Assembly: GCF_003258705.1 (NCBI RefSeq)
Contig: NZ_CP029480.1
Coordinates: 3,968,001 to 4,032,000, forward strand
Length of the DNA stretch: 64,000 nt
Direction of reading: 5' to 3'
Origin: Arcticibacterium luteifluviistationis
GTDB lineage: Bacteria > Bacteroidota > Bacteroidia > Cytophagales > Spirosomataceae
Shown: positions 18,303 to 28,900 of the stretch, piece by piece
How positions within the stretch are numbered: position 1 is the stretch's first letter
Layout: each line of letters begins with the position of its first letter
The notes under the pieces: generated by a model
What the model was told of the DNA's origin: nothing
Database searches by the model: none
Seen by the model: only the letters and a program-made list of their open reading frames with translations
Made by a program: the position numbers and the translations under genes

Positions 18303-21300
18303 ATGCGTGTAAATCGCGTATTCATTTTTTTGTTTTTTATCTCTATTCATTTTTCAAGTTTTGCGAATATTCACTACGTCTCGCCAACTGGCACAGGCAA
18401 CGGTTCTTCCTGGGCCGCATCTGGTAGTCTTCAAGCAATCATTAATGCATCTAGCAATGGTGACACAATCTGGGTGCAAGCAGGTACGTATCATCCGACA
18501 GAATCTCCAGATGGTTCTACAGCTGACCCTCGAGATAAGGCTTTTCACCTAGTACATGAGTTGAAAATATTTGGTGGATTTGCGGGAAATGAGACCATGC
18601 TTTCTGAACGAAACTGGACTACCAATGTCACTATATTAAGTGGAGATATGAGTGACAACGATGTGATAACTGGCACAGGAAGTTCATTAACTATAACCAA
18701 TAACTCAGAAAACACTTATCATGTTTTTGTAACTGCTTATTTATCTTCTTCTACTGTAATAGATGGATTCCAAATAATAGGAGGAAATGCGAATGGGGCT
18801 GGCACTATGAGTTATGCTGCCAACAATATAGACAAAAATGTTGCGGGCGGAATGTATAATGGTTACTCGCCTGTATTATTGCGAAATATGATTTTTAGAG
18901 GTAATTCTGCCAGTTACGGAGGTGGGATTTATAATAATGGTTCTGCGGCGTCCTTACTTAATTCTTTAATAATTAAAAACAAGGCAGTTTTTAGTGGTGG
19001 CGGAATTTATAATAATGACATCTCTTCACCTGCCATTGTCAATGACCTTTTCTTTGGTAACAATGCCACTTCAGGAAGTGCGATATACAATTCTTCATCC
19101 TCAAATCCTCAGGTAACTAATACTATTATCTGGAAAAATAACGGAGATGAAATTTTTAATAGTACGTCTACTCCTTCTTTCGCTTATAGCTTAATCTCTG
19201 GCAGCGGAGGTAGTGCTAGCTGGAATAACGACTACGGCAATAATGCAGGAAATAACCTCGATAGTGACCCTTTTTTTAAAAATGAAGCTACGGAAGACTT
19301 TGGCTTGCAATTTTGTTCTCCGGCTTTAAATACAGGAAACACAGCAGCGTGGAGTAGCCTAGGTTTGTTAAAAGATTTCTCTGGCAGCAGCCGTCCGCTA
19401 GGAACAAATGTAGAAATGGGGCCTTTTGAAATACCAAGCACAAACCTTACCTATGAATCACCCATAATTTCACAACCCGATTGTTCCATTCCTACTGGTA
19501 GCATAACTTTTCAGGCGTCATCAAGTTACGGTACATTAAGCTATAGTATTGATGAAGGTTCGACCTATCATTCAAGCCCTATTTTTGAAAATTTGCCAGA
19601 AGACGACTATTCTTTAAAAATAAAATTGACAACTTCGGCTTGTGAGGAGGTCATTTCTTTACCTTATGTTACCATTGCTACACCTATGGTAACAGTCTCG
19701 TCTGCCACTCTTTCTCAGCCTAACTGTGTAAATCTATTGCCTTCCGTTTATATTAATGCAATTACAACTTGGGGCGAACTAGAATATAGTTTAGATGATG
19801 GACTTAGCTACCAAGATAACCCACAATTTACTGATGTAGAACCTGGTGTGTACCCCATCAAGGCAAAGTTGAAAGGGAGCCAATGTCCGGTATCGGCAAA
19901 TGACGTGATTGTAAAAACATTGATAATCTATGTAGATAAGACCGCTACTACTGGAGCTAATAATGGTTCTACTTGGCAAGATGCCTATTTAGACCTTCAA
20001 CAGGCAATAGACAATTACTCATGTTTTGGTACTGAAATCTGGGTAGCAAAGGGTACTTACTTTCCTACATCTGCTCCTGATGGTATCTCTGTAAATACAC
20101 GAGATAGAGCATTTCATGTCGCCAATGGCATAAAAATCTATGGGGGATTTTTGGGTAGTGAAGACCTACTTACAGAAAGAAACCCCAGCCTAAATGAGAC
20201 TATTTTAAGCGGGGATATAGCTAATGATGATATAATAACCGGGATAGGAGGCACACTTGCAATAAGTGGCAATACTGAAAATACATATCACGTATTGGCC
20301 GCAGCCAACCTTACTATTGGCTCTATCATTGACGGTTTTACAATTTCGGGTGGCTATGCTGATGGATCTAATAGTATGAATTTCGCCGGAACTTACCTCA
20401 CAGGAAATACTGGAGGTGGATTTATACTTGCCAATTCAAATCTAATATTATCTAATTTACTATTAAAAAATAACGCCTCAACTTATGGCGGGGGGGGGAT
20501 AATTAAAAACAATTCAAACGCGATCATTTTAAATTCCATCATAGAAAAAAACAACGCTTCTATAATGGGCGGAGGAATTTATCTTGATGGTTCAGACTTA
20601 ACCCTTACAAATACAAAAACTGTTGGCAATTTAGCTAAATACGGAGGGGTAATAGTCTCTGTTTCAAGTAGTAATATAAACTTACTGAATTCTATCTTTA
20701 TTCATAATTTCGCAAACAATAGTGGAGGTGTTGTTCAAAGTAATAGCATTAGCGGTACTATAACAAATTGCACTTTTGCAAAGAACACCGCTACTAACTA
20801 TGGAAATTCTTTTAGCATCAGTGCTTCAAATCTTACATTTAGTAACAACATTTTGTGGGATGATGGAAACAATGAAATTTCGAAGTCTTCCGGTACTTTG
20901 ACTTTTAATAATAATATTATCAAAGGAAGCGGTGGCAGTAATAATTGGAATAATAATTACGGGATAGACAATGGAAATAATATAGATTCAAATCCTGCTT
21001 TTGTTAATCCAGAAATTAATGATTTCAGTTTGCTTGATTGCTCCCCTGCTTTAGATGCAGGTAACAATGCAGATTGGTTGACAGGTGGTTTACTTTTTGA
21101 CTTTGATGGTAATTTACGTCCACAGAATTCAATAGTTGACATGGGTGCTTTGGAAGGGAGTACCATTGCTACAAGAATTTATGTTAATAAAAATGCAGTC
21201 GGACTTAATAATGGTAAAACATGGGCTGATGCATTTACTAATTTACAAGTTGCCATTGACGAAAATTTATGCGGGGTTGAAGTTTGGGTAGCAGCTGAAA

Positions 21301-24300
21301 CCTACCTTCCTTTATCTTCACCAGATGAGACCATCACCAATTCCAGAAACAATGCCTTTCATATCAATAATGACATGAAGATTTATGGTGGTTTTTCGGG
21401 AGTAGAAACACTTCTTAGTGAACGCGACCCAATGGTTAATCTAACGGTTTTGAGCGGTGATTTAAATAATGACGATGTAATTACAGGAACTGGAAGCTCG
21501 CTCCTCATCTCGAATAATTCTGAAAACACCAATCATGTCATTGTTACTACCAATTTAACTTCGGTATCTGTTATAGATGGTTTCACTATCCGAGGAGGAA
21601 ACGCCATTGGAAACTCTTCAAAACGTTTTGATCGAATTTATATTGACGAAAACAAAGGAGGAGGACTATATAACAGTAATTCAAGTCCCAGTATTTTTAA
21701 TACCATTTTTGAAGGGAATTCGGCAAATTATGGAGGTGGGGTATACAATTATCAATCGTCGCCAACTTTTAATAAATCTACCTTTATTAAAAATAAAGTG
21801 CTTTATGCCGGTGGCGGGCTGTATAATATATCTTCTTCAGTCAAATTTGATTCGTGTATATTCAGTGAAAACGCTGCTTCACAAAACGGAGGAGCTGTTT
21901 ATAATGCGAACTCAACAGGAATAGTTTTCGAAAATTCAAAAATCCTGAACAACTATGCTGCTAGTGGAGGTGGAATATTGAACACCAGTGTAAGCCTTGA
22001 GATCACAAATTCTATTATTGTAAAAAATTCTGCAGACTACGGAGGAGGAATTTCAAATTCTCAATCTTCAATAGTATGTACCAACTCTATTGTGAGTGGA
22101 AATTGGGTGACAATAAGAGGAGGAGGAATTTCAAATTCTGAAAACTCTAACACTTCTTTCATAAATTGCATTATTTGGGCAAACTACACCAGAAGTACGA
22201 CTTACAGTGCTGAAAATGAATTTAGTAATTACTTAAGCACACCAACATTTAAAAATAGTATTGTAAAACAAAGTGGCGGTAGCACTGACTGGAATACATA
22301 TTACGGTACTGATTTAGGAGGGAACCTAGACCAAAATCCAGTTTTCTACGATTCAAAAAGTGGTGATTTCAGAATAATGGCAAATTCGCCTGCAATAGAC
22401 GCAGGTGATAATACTGGTTGGTTAGCAACGGGATTAGCGACAGATTTTGCCGGAAATGTAAGACCTCAAAATGCCACAGTTGACATAGGTGCCTACGAGG
22501 GAGGCGAAGTATGTAATTCTAACACAATTTTTGTAAACAAAGCAGCATCAGGTGCTAACAATGGAAGCAGTTGGCTAAATGCATACACTGACATCCAGAC
22601 AGCCATCAATGCCAACATATGTGGAACCGCAGAAATTTGGGTAGCCGCTGGCGATTATTATCCACTCTCTGCTCCTGATGGCTCCACTTTAGATCCGAGA
22701 GATAAAGCCTATTACCTAGACCTAGACATGAAAATTTATGGAGGATTTGCAGGTAACGAAACCAATTTGTCTGAGAGAAACCTCGATTTAAACCGAACTT
22801 TGCTAAGCGGTGACGTAAATCAAGACGATTTAATATCTGGTAGAGGTTCTTCGCTCTTGATCAGTTTAAATTCCGAAAATCTGTACCATGTTTTAATAAC
22901 CAATTCATTGACCAATAATGCTGAAATAAATGGATTTGAAATTTCCGGCGGTAATGCTGATAACACTAGCGAATTTCTTTATTACAGCTCGGGCGTTTTT
23001 AACAAAAACATAGGAGCTGGGATTTTAAATCAAAACTCTTCGCCTACTTTGGTAAATCTAAAAATAAAAGCAAACGCTGCAGAATATGGCGGAGGAGTAG
23101 CGAATGCTGAAAACTCTATTCCAAAAATCATAAATAGCCTTTTTGTTAATAACAAAGCCAACTCAGGCGGTGGATTGTATAACCTGTATTCTTCCCCAAT
23201 AATTATTAATTCTACTTTTAGCGACAACTTTGCCATTAATGGAGATGGCGGTGCAATGTACTCCTTCAGTGGCACTTCCTCAAAACAATTATCTCCTCAA
23301 ATAATGAACAGCATAATTTGGGGCAACGGTGACTTTGAATCCATATATACAGAAGTATCTTCAAGCCCATATGTAACTTCTACGTATTCAAATACTATTT
23401 ATAGAGGAAGTAAAGGTAGTGCAAATTGGATTAGTAACTTAGGTATAGATGGCGGCTCAAACCTCGATGCTGATCCTCTTTTTACTAACCCTTCAAATGA
23501 TGATTATTCTTTAATTAATTGTTCGCCTGCGATAGATGCTGGAGGTGCTAGCATTTGGACATCCACTGCACTTGCTACAGATATAAATAGTAATCCTCGC
23601 CCATTCAATTCCCAAGTTGATATAGGTGCGTTTGAAAATCAGGGCTTATCGGTTCCGTTTTCTTACACGGCCCCTACTATTACACAGCCCATTTGTAGTT
23701 TTGAATACGGCAAGATAGAAATTAATGCTACATCGACGGCTGGAGTTTTGGAGTATAGCATCGATAATGGGTCATATTATAGAGCAGATAACACTTTTGA
23801 GTATCTATCGGCAGGTAATTATAATATTAAAGTCAGAATAAAAGGTTCTATGTGTGAAGAAAGCTACGCGGGAAATCCTGTAGTTATTAATAGTATAAGT
23901 ATTCCTTCATTTGAAGTCCCAGATGTGACCCAACCCTGTAACTCAAGCACTGGAAGTATAATAGTGAATGTAGAAACGGTTAATAGTAACTTAAGATATA
24001 GCATAGACGATGGCGTAACCTATCAAACCTCAAATACCTTTAATGGCATATTGGCCGGCGATTATCTTCTAAAAGTTATAGACCAAAGTTCTGGCTGTGA
24101 GTCTACTTACGATAATAATCCAGTGAAAATAATTAGCTCACCATTTTCAGCTGCTGATATAATTTATGTTAAAATCAATGCCACAGGAAACAATGACGGT
24201 ACCGATTGGACAAACGGATATACTAATTTACAAGACGCATTAGACATCAATGTATGCGGTGCAGCTGTCTGGCTTACTAAAGGAACCTATTTGCCAACAA

Positions 24301-25454
24301 AAGATTTTCATGGAAGTTCTACACCTATAAATAATCAAAACAAAGTTTTTCAGTTAACACAAAACATGAAAATTTATGGAGGGTTTTTAGGGTCAGAAAC
24401 ACTATTATCAGAAAGAGATTGGACGGCAAATAAAACGATACTAAGTGGAGATCTAAACGGAGATGATGTTTATGTGGATTATGATTTTGAAAATTTAGAG
24501 GATAATGCATTTCATGTACTTTTTACTTCTAACCTCAATAATACATCAGAAATAAACGGAATTGAAATTAGCGGTGGAGCTGCTTTTGGCCCTGATTATT
24601 ATGGCCCATTAGATTTTCCACAAGAAATAGGGGGAGGTATTATAAATCTTAACTCATCACCCAACATAACAAATACCATTATCAACAATAATTTTGGATT
24701 CTATGGTGGCGGAATAGTCAATATAGATAATTCATCAGCAAAGATTACAAATTCTATAATTGCTAACAATGTTGCACTTTTGGGTGGAGGTATGCTAAAT
24801 TCATATTCTTCTCCAGAAATTGTTAATACTACTTTTGCTAAAAACTGGGCTTTTTCAGATGGAGGTGCTGTAGCAAATGTAGATGGTTCTACCTCAACGT
24901 TTATCAATTGTATTTTTTGGAATAATATCCAAGATAATTCGATAAATGAGATTGGTTCAGATATCCTCGAAGGAGGTACTACCTCTAATGTAATAAACTG
25001 CATAACACAAGAAAAAAGTCTTTATAGCTTAGGAACAGGCATTCTGAATAACTATAACCCACTATTTGTGGATGAAGAAAATAACGATTTTAGATTAGCC
25101 TCAGATTCACCCGCTTTAGATGCGGGCAACAATACCTTATGGAATAATACAGGTTTGACAACAGACATTGTAGGCAATGCTCGACCTTTAAACGGAATCG
25201 TAGACATTGGAGCATACGAGGGCGGAATAATTTTACCATGTGTCACAATCGTAACACTTAAAAGTCCAATAGATAATTATGGTAATGGTATATATACCAA
25301 GTCTGCAAGTGTCACGAATGGGAACATTAATGCAAGCAATAAAATAACGGGCCAAGCGAAAATAACATATAAAGCTAACGTAGTCTTACTTAAACCCGGA
25401 TTTGAGGCCACATCTGGGACTGTATTTAAAACTGAAACCGGAGGTTGTAATTAA
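18303..25454 (+). CDS. Giant secreted beta-helix surface protein with five repeat units and SprB-like modules
   Basis: About 2,383 residues. The signal peptide is MRVNRVFIFLFFISIHFSSF followed by A; I chose ATG 18303 over the TTG at 18276, which adds nine residues before the basic n-region. Five large units begin near nt 18363, 19922, 21174, 24163 and, as the fourth in order, 22525. Each starts 'IYVNK.A.G.NNGxxW..A...LQ.AI', passes through 'IWVA.GTY.P', 'KIYGGF.G.E..LSER', 'T.LSGD...DD.I.G' and glycine-rich parallel beta-helix rungs ('GGGIYNN.SSP', 'N.IIWGN'), and closes with 'SPAIDAGNN' and 'RP.N..VDIGAYEGG', the choice-of-anchor Q type. Pairs of SprB-like modules ('LEYSIDNG.YY...F..L.AG.Y..KV') sit between units 1-2 and 4-5. 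The C-terminus is a ~65-residue domain with 'VVLLKPGFEATSGTVFKTE' ending in GCN, shared with two other proteins here. Likely an adhesin or matrix protein. Confidence 0.93.
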   Translation: MRVNRVFIFLFFISIHFSSFANIHYVSPTGTGNGSSWAASGSLQAIINASSNGDTIWVQAGTYHPTESPDGSTADPRDKAFHLVHELKIFGGFAGNETMLSERNWTTNVTILSGDMSDNDVITGTGSSLTITNNSENTYHVFVTAYLSSSTVIDGFQIIGGNANGAGTMSYAANNIDKNVAGGMYNGYSPVLLRNMIFRGNSASYGGGIYNNGSAASLLNSLIIKNKAVFSGGGIYNNDISSPAIVNDLFFGNNATSGSAIYNSSSSNPQVTNTIIWKNNGDEIFNSTSTPSFAYSLISGSGGSASWNNDYGNNAGNNLDSDPFFKNEATEDFGLQFCSPALNTGNTAAWSSLGLLKDFSGSSRPLGTNVEMGPFEIPSTNLTYESPIISQPDCSIPTGSITFQASSSYGTLSYSIDEGSTYHSSPIFENLPEDDYSLKIKLTTSACEEVISLPYVTIATPMVTVSSATLSQPNCVNLLPSVYINAITTWGELEYSLDDGLSYQDNPQFTDVEPGVYPIKAKLKGSQCPVSANDVIVKTLIIYVDKTATTGANNGSTWQDAYLDLQQAIDNYSCFGTEIWVAKGTYFPTSAPDGISVNTRDRAFHVANGIKIYGGFLGSEDLLTERNPSLNETILSGDIANDDIITGIGGTLAISGNTENTYHVLAAANLTIGSIIDGFTISGGYADGSNSMNFAGTYLTGNTGGGFILANSNLILSNLLLKNNASTYGGGGIIKNNSNAIILNSIIEKNNASIMGGGIYLDGSDLTLTNTKTVGNLAKYGGVIVSVSSSNINLLNSIFIHNFANNSGGVVQSNSISGTITNCTFAKNTATNYGNSFSISASNLTFSNNILWDDGNNEISKSSGTLTFNNNIIKGSGGSNNWNNNYGIDNGNNIDSNPAFVNPEINDFSLLDCSPALDAGNNADWLTGGLLFDFDGNLRPQNSIVDMGALEGSTIATRIYVNKNAVGLNNGKTWADAFTNLQVAIDENLCGVEVWVAAETYLPLSSPDETITNSRNNAFHINNDMKIYGGFSGVETLLSERDPMVNLTVLSGDLNNDDVITGTGSSLLISNNSENTNHVIVTTNLTSVSVIDGFTIRGGNAIGNSSKRFDRIYIDENKGGGLYNSNSSPSIFNTIFEGNSANYGGGVYNYQSSPTFNKSTFIKNKVLYAGGGLYNISSSVKFDSCIFSENAASQNGGAVYNANSTGIVFENSKILNNYAASGGGILNTSVSLEITNSIIVKNSADYGGGISNSQSSIVCTNSIVSGNWVTIRGGGISNSENSNTSFINCIIWANYTRSTTYSAENEFSNYLSTPTFKNSIVKQSGGSTDWNTYYGTDLGGNLDQNPVFYDSKSGDFRIMANSPAIDAGDNTGWLATGLATDFAGNVRPQNATVDIGAYEGGEVCNSNTIFVNKAASGANNGSSWLNAYTDIQTAINANICGTAEIWVAAGDYYPLSAPDGSTLDPRDKAYYLDLDMKIYGGFAGNETNLSERNLDLNRTLLSGDVNQDDLISGRGSSLLISLNSENLYHVLITNSLTNNAEINGFEISGGNADNTSEFLYYSSGVFNKNIGAGILNQNSSPTLVNLKIKANAAEYGGGVANAENSIPKIINSLFVNNKANSGGGLYNLYSSPIIINSTFSDNFAINGDGGAMYSFSGTSSKQLSPQIMNSIIWGNGDFESIYTEVSSSPYVTSTYSNTIYRGSKGSANWISNLGIDGGSNLDADPLFTNPSNDDYSLINCSPAIDAGGASIWTSTALATDINSNPRPFNSQVDIGAFENQGLSVPFSYTAPTITQPICSFEYGKIEINATSTAGVLEYSIDNGSYYRADNTFEYLSAGNYNIKVRIKGSMCEESYAGNPVVINSISIPSFEVPDVTQPCNSSTGSIIVNVETVNSNLRYSIDDGVTYQTSNTFNGILAGDYLLKVIDQSSGCESTYDNNPVKIISSPFSAADIIYVKINATGNNDGTDWTNGYTNLQDALDINVCGAAVWLTKGTYLPTKDFHGSSTPINNQNKVFQLTQNMKIYGGFLGSETLLSERDWTANKTILSGDLNGDDVYVDYDFENLEDNAFHVLFTSNLNNTSEINGIEISGGAAFGPDYYGPLDFPQEIGGGIINLNSSPNITNTIINNNFGFYGGGIVNIDNSSAKITNSIIANNVALLGGGMLNSYSSPEIVNTTFAKNWAFSDGGAVANVDGSTSTFINCIFWNNIQDNSINEIGSDILEGGTTSNVINCITQEKSLYSLGTGILNNYNPLFVDEENNDFRLASDSPALDAGNNTLWNNTGLTTDIVGNARPLNGIVDIGAYEGGIILPCVTIVTLKSPIDNYGNGIYTKSASVTNGNINASNKITGQAKITYKANVVLLKPGFEATSGTVFKTETGGCN
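20490..20498 (+). repeat. G9 homopolymer inside the giant surface gene
   Basis: Nine consecutive G bases encode three of four glycines in 'YGGGGII'. Equivalent rungs elsewhere in the protein have three glycines ('YGGGIYNN') using mixed GGA/GGT/GGG codons. The tract is unusual in this AT-rich sequence and would shift the frame if one G were gained or lost. It may be a slippage-prone site. Confidence 0.8.
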
Positions 25455-25471
25455 AACTACATTTTAAATAG

Positions 25472-25508
25472 AATAAGTAGCAGAGAATATTTCTTTGCTA
25501 CTTATTTT
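25472..25508 (+). terminator. Intrinsic terminator of the giant surface gene
   Basis: AATAAGTAGCA (25472-25482) and TGCTACTTATT (25496-25506) are perfect 11 bp arms followed by TT, 18 bases after the stop. Its right arm overlaps the start of the second LytTR-like element, so termination and the regulatory site are physically merged. Confidence 0.8.
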
Positions 25509-25561
25509 CATCACAACTCCAGCCCGTTTCACCCCAACTCCACGGCGGTTCAGCCCATTTT
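25501..25561 (+). promoter_or_regulatory. Candidate LytTR-binding direct repeat, copy 2
   Basis: GTTTCA at 25526-25531 and GGTTCA at 25547-25552 lie 21 bp apart within two tandem ~21 bp units (AACTCCAGCCCGTTTCACCCC, then AACTCCA...GTTCAGCCC; 16 of 21 bases agree). The element is a near-copy of that at 17987-18047 and ends about 31 bases before the start of the stand-alone LytTR gene. Such closeness suggests either autoregulation by promoter occlusion or a downstream start at 25614. Confidence 0.55.
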
Positions 25562-25592
25562 TTTTGCAACCGACCAAGCTTGGACTAAGTTT

Positions 25593-25925
25593 ATGTCACC
25601 AAGCTTTATAGCCATGAACTCTCCTAAAATATTAAAAGAGATTGCTAATGAGACTTCCATACTTTTCATAAAAGCAGAGCAGAATTATTCCGTTTTCCAT
25701 CTGGAAAACGGGAACCAGCTTACTTCAGCCTACACACTTAAGCACTACGAAAAACACTTACACAACAATAATTTCATTCGTTTGAGCCGGTCGTTTCTGG
25801 TTAAAAGGAGTTTTGTAAAAGAAATAGATAAACAAACAAACTCTTCTTACGCAGTTTTAAAAAATGGCAGTAAAATTCTGATATCAAGAAGAAGGTTACA
25901 GAATGTGATTAAAACAGGCTTTTGA
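25593..25925 (+). CDS. Stand-alone LytTR DNA-binding protein
   Basis: A 110-residue protein that is essentially one LytTR domain without a receiver. Motifs are 'TSILFIKAEQNYSVFHLENG', 'HLHNNNFIRLSRSFLVKR' and 'SSYAVLKNGSKILISRRR', matching the three-stranded core of the family. Without a phosphorylation domain its activity must be set by abundance, a ligand or partner binding. It lies just downstream of the giant surface gene, is preceded at short range by the second candidate LytTR site, and is followed after 43 bp by another giant surface gene that it probably shares a transcript with. An in-frame ATG at 25614 (MNSPKILKEI) is an alternative start. It may act together with, or compete with, the response regulator at 17237. 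Confidence 0.88.
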   Translation: MSPSFIAMNSPKILKEIANETSILFIKAEQNYSVFHLENGNQLTSAYTLKHYEKHLHNNNFIRLSRSFLVKRSFVKEIDKQTNSSYAVLKNGSKILISRRRLQNVIKTGF

Positions 25926-25968
25926 ATCAAGACTAACCTTTAATGAAACCTATAACTACTATTTCAAA

Positions 25969-28900
25969 ATGCTTACAAGAACTCTTAAACGAATTCCGCC
26001 TATAAGGACTACTTTAAAAAATATCTTATTGGCAATCTGTATGATTTGGCTCTCTTTAATCCAGGTCAATGCTACAGATTTTATAGCTCGTCCACCTCTT
26101 TTCCCTGGAACTGATGGAGTTCCTGTAATGGTTGGAGAGTTTGAATGGTCTAATTCCTTTTGCTGGTTACCATACTCACCTGGGAACACCATTGAAGAAG
26201 GCGATAGGGTTCTTCTTAATGAGACAGGTTTTAAAATCACCAACTCTGTATTAATTAAAGGAAGGCTGGTCATACAATCGCCCGTAATTGTGGAAGGTGT
26301 AACTATTAATTCTCCCCTATTAATTGTGGAGGAAAGAGGCTCTCTAAGCATTGGTGCCACAGGAGTACTTAATAACCAATCAAGGCTTATTCTCAGAGGA
26401 TTGATGACAAACTACGGAGACGTTTTTAACTCTAAAACTTTCACCATTGCAGCTACAGGGCTTTTTGATAATTACAAAGACCTATACAATGATGTCAACG
26501 ACTTTAGTGTAGCAGGTACACTTAATAATAATGAAGGCGGCCTTATTCAAAATCAATATAGTGGAAACATTCAAGGCACGGGGACGGTCACTTTAAGAGC
26601 TACTTCTAACTTCAACTATTTTTCAAACCAAAGCCAAATTCCCGCAAATAACTTTAACTGGTTGGGTGGTACCATTTCTGTTTATGAAGGCAGAACCTTA
26701 GGAATAAGTAGTGCCCTATCTGTACCCGCCGGAGGTCTCTTAAATTTAGATGGCGGAACCTTAAACATCAACTCAGGCGGTAAACTTACCGTAGAAAACA
26801 CCGCATTAATTGTCACAGAAGGTTTTTCGGCCACACATGGCAAGGTGAATATTAATGCCTACGGGAATCTTATTTTCAATGGGACTTTCCTTTACGACCC
26901 AGCTGATTATAATTGGCAAAGTGACGCCATAATTACGATAACTAATGTAGTAAAGGTGCCAGGGATAAATGTGCCTCTTGGGGCTATTTTAGAGGTTGCA
27001 CCAACGGGAGTTCTCCACTTAACCGCAGGAAGAAAGCTCATCTTAAACTATGCCAATGGCTTAGACAATAAAGGCAGAATCAACCTAAGCAGCACAGGTA
27101 GCCTTACATTTAACGGCCCTGCCCACAGCTTACCTAATGGAGTTTTCGATTGGTCTTCTGAAGGTATCGTTATCGTTTCTCCCAGTGCTGTTCTATATCT
27201 AGGTGCCAATGACACGATTCCTACCAATGCCAGTATGACTAACTATGGTAAAATAGAACTGGGAACCACTGATTTGGTGGTAAAAGGAAAGCTGCTCAAC
27301 TTTGAATTAAGCAGCCCAAGTGTTTCCACAGGAAGCATTTATAATACTTCTATCAGAGTAGCCGATGGGGGAAATGCAGAGTTCAATTCTTACACCACGC
27401 CTGGCCTAGTACCATTTATTGAAAACCTTAAAATAGAATCTGGAGGCACCGTAGAAACCGAAGCAAGAAGTAACTATATTTTGCAAAGTAAGCTTGAAAT
27501 ACCTAATGGAGCTAGTTTTATAAACAACGGAATATTGACCATTCCTGTGACGGACACTCTGTCTGTTGCTGCAGGAGGAGCTTTTGAAAACGAGGGAACT
27601 ACCAATAATGATGGCGTGGTAGAAAACAATGGAGACTTAACCAATAGGCTAGCTTTCTGGAACAATAAAACCTTTAACAACACTGGTATTCTTTATGATT
27701 TTGGCGGTTTCGTTAATGTAGGCACTCTTAATAACCCAGGCAGAATTGGAATGTTTGGGACATTTGAAGACCGAGGTGTATTTAATAACACGAATGAAAT
27801 AAACGTCTTTGACACCTTTCTTTTGGGAACTTCAGATGTTTTTGAAAACGGAGATGTCAATATTCCGCCAGGTTCAAAAATCTGGGTTATGAAGCCTTTC
27901 ACTTTAAACAAAAGTCTTGATTTTCCTCAAAATGCCGAACTTAGAATTATTAGTAAATTAACAATCCCTAATGGTGTATCCTTAAGGAATTATGGAAATC
28001 TAAATTTTGGAAGCAGCGGCACCGGCATTTGTGAAATAAAAAGCGGCGGAAATCTAGTGGCTTTGAGCAGTACTACAGCTTTACCAGATTCCGCCTATTT
28101 AGAATCAGGGAGCTATGTCACCATCAATGAGCCAGCATTTGTATCTAGAGCTGCACCCTGGGTAATTCCTAATGGCGTTACGCTCACCATTAATGGCTAT
28201 TTAAGTGCTAGCAACCTTACCAATCACGGCATAGTAAATATAGTAGGTAAACTATCTTCTTCTAATCTCACCAATGAGGTAGACGGACTGGTAACCTTAT
28301 ATGGAGAAAGCGAATTAACCTCTTCTCTAAAGGTAATTAACAAAGGGAAACTTGACGTTTACGGAACGCTAAGCAGTAATGTTTTAGACAATTATGGTAA
28401 AATACGCGGAAGCGGAACGCTATCGGGTATTTTTCAAAACTATGCAAACAGTGAAATTGCTCCTGGACCTAGCTTAGGGAGTCGTCTTAATTTCACTACC
28501 AAAAAATACAGTTCAGGAAACGACTACCCTTTTGAAATGGGTTTAGCAACCTATAACTGTGAAATAGGAGCTTTTGCCGACCATATAGTGACCACGGGAA
28601 ATGCAAAAATTGAAAATGCAAAATTGAATCTCTCATTTCCTGAAATTCCAGCTGCTGGGCAGTATTTAATAATGGGATATAATGGCCATACAGGGGAGTT
28701 TGCAAACGTAACTATACCTTATTCTTTTTGTGTAGACGTGGTTTTACAATATGAGGATAACGCCTTATATGCGATGGTGAGTACTAAGAAAGACACCGCC
28801 TATGTCAATAAATCAGCTACCCCTGGAAGTGCATCTGGGCGAGATTGGGAAAATGCTTTTCTTGATTTACAACCTGCACTAGAAATAGGATGCCCTGTAA

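Noticed and set aside
21577-21924. 115-codon open frame inside the giant surface gene
   Set aside because: It is an alternate-frame reading of a repetitive beta-helix coding region, whose true frame is continuous and carries the repeat motifs.
18303-25454. CRISPR-like regularity
   Set aside because: The repeats are long, diverged and coding (glycine-rich rungs), without short identical repeats or equal spacers, and no cas genes are present.
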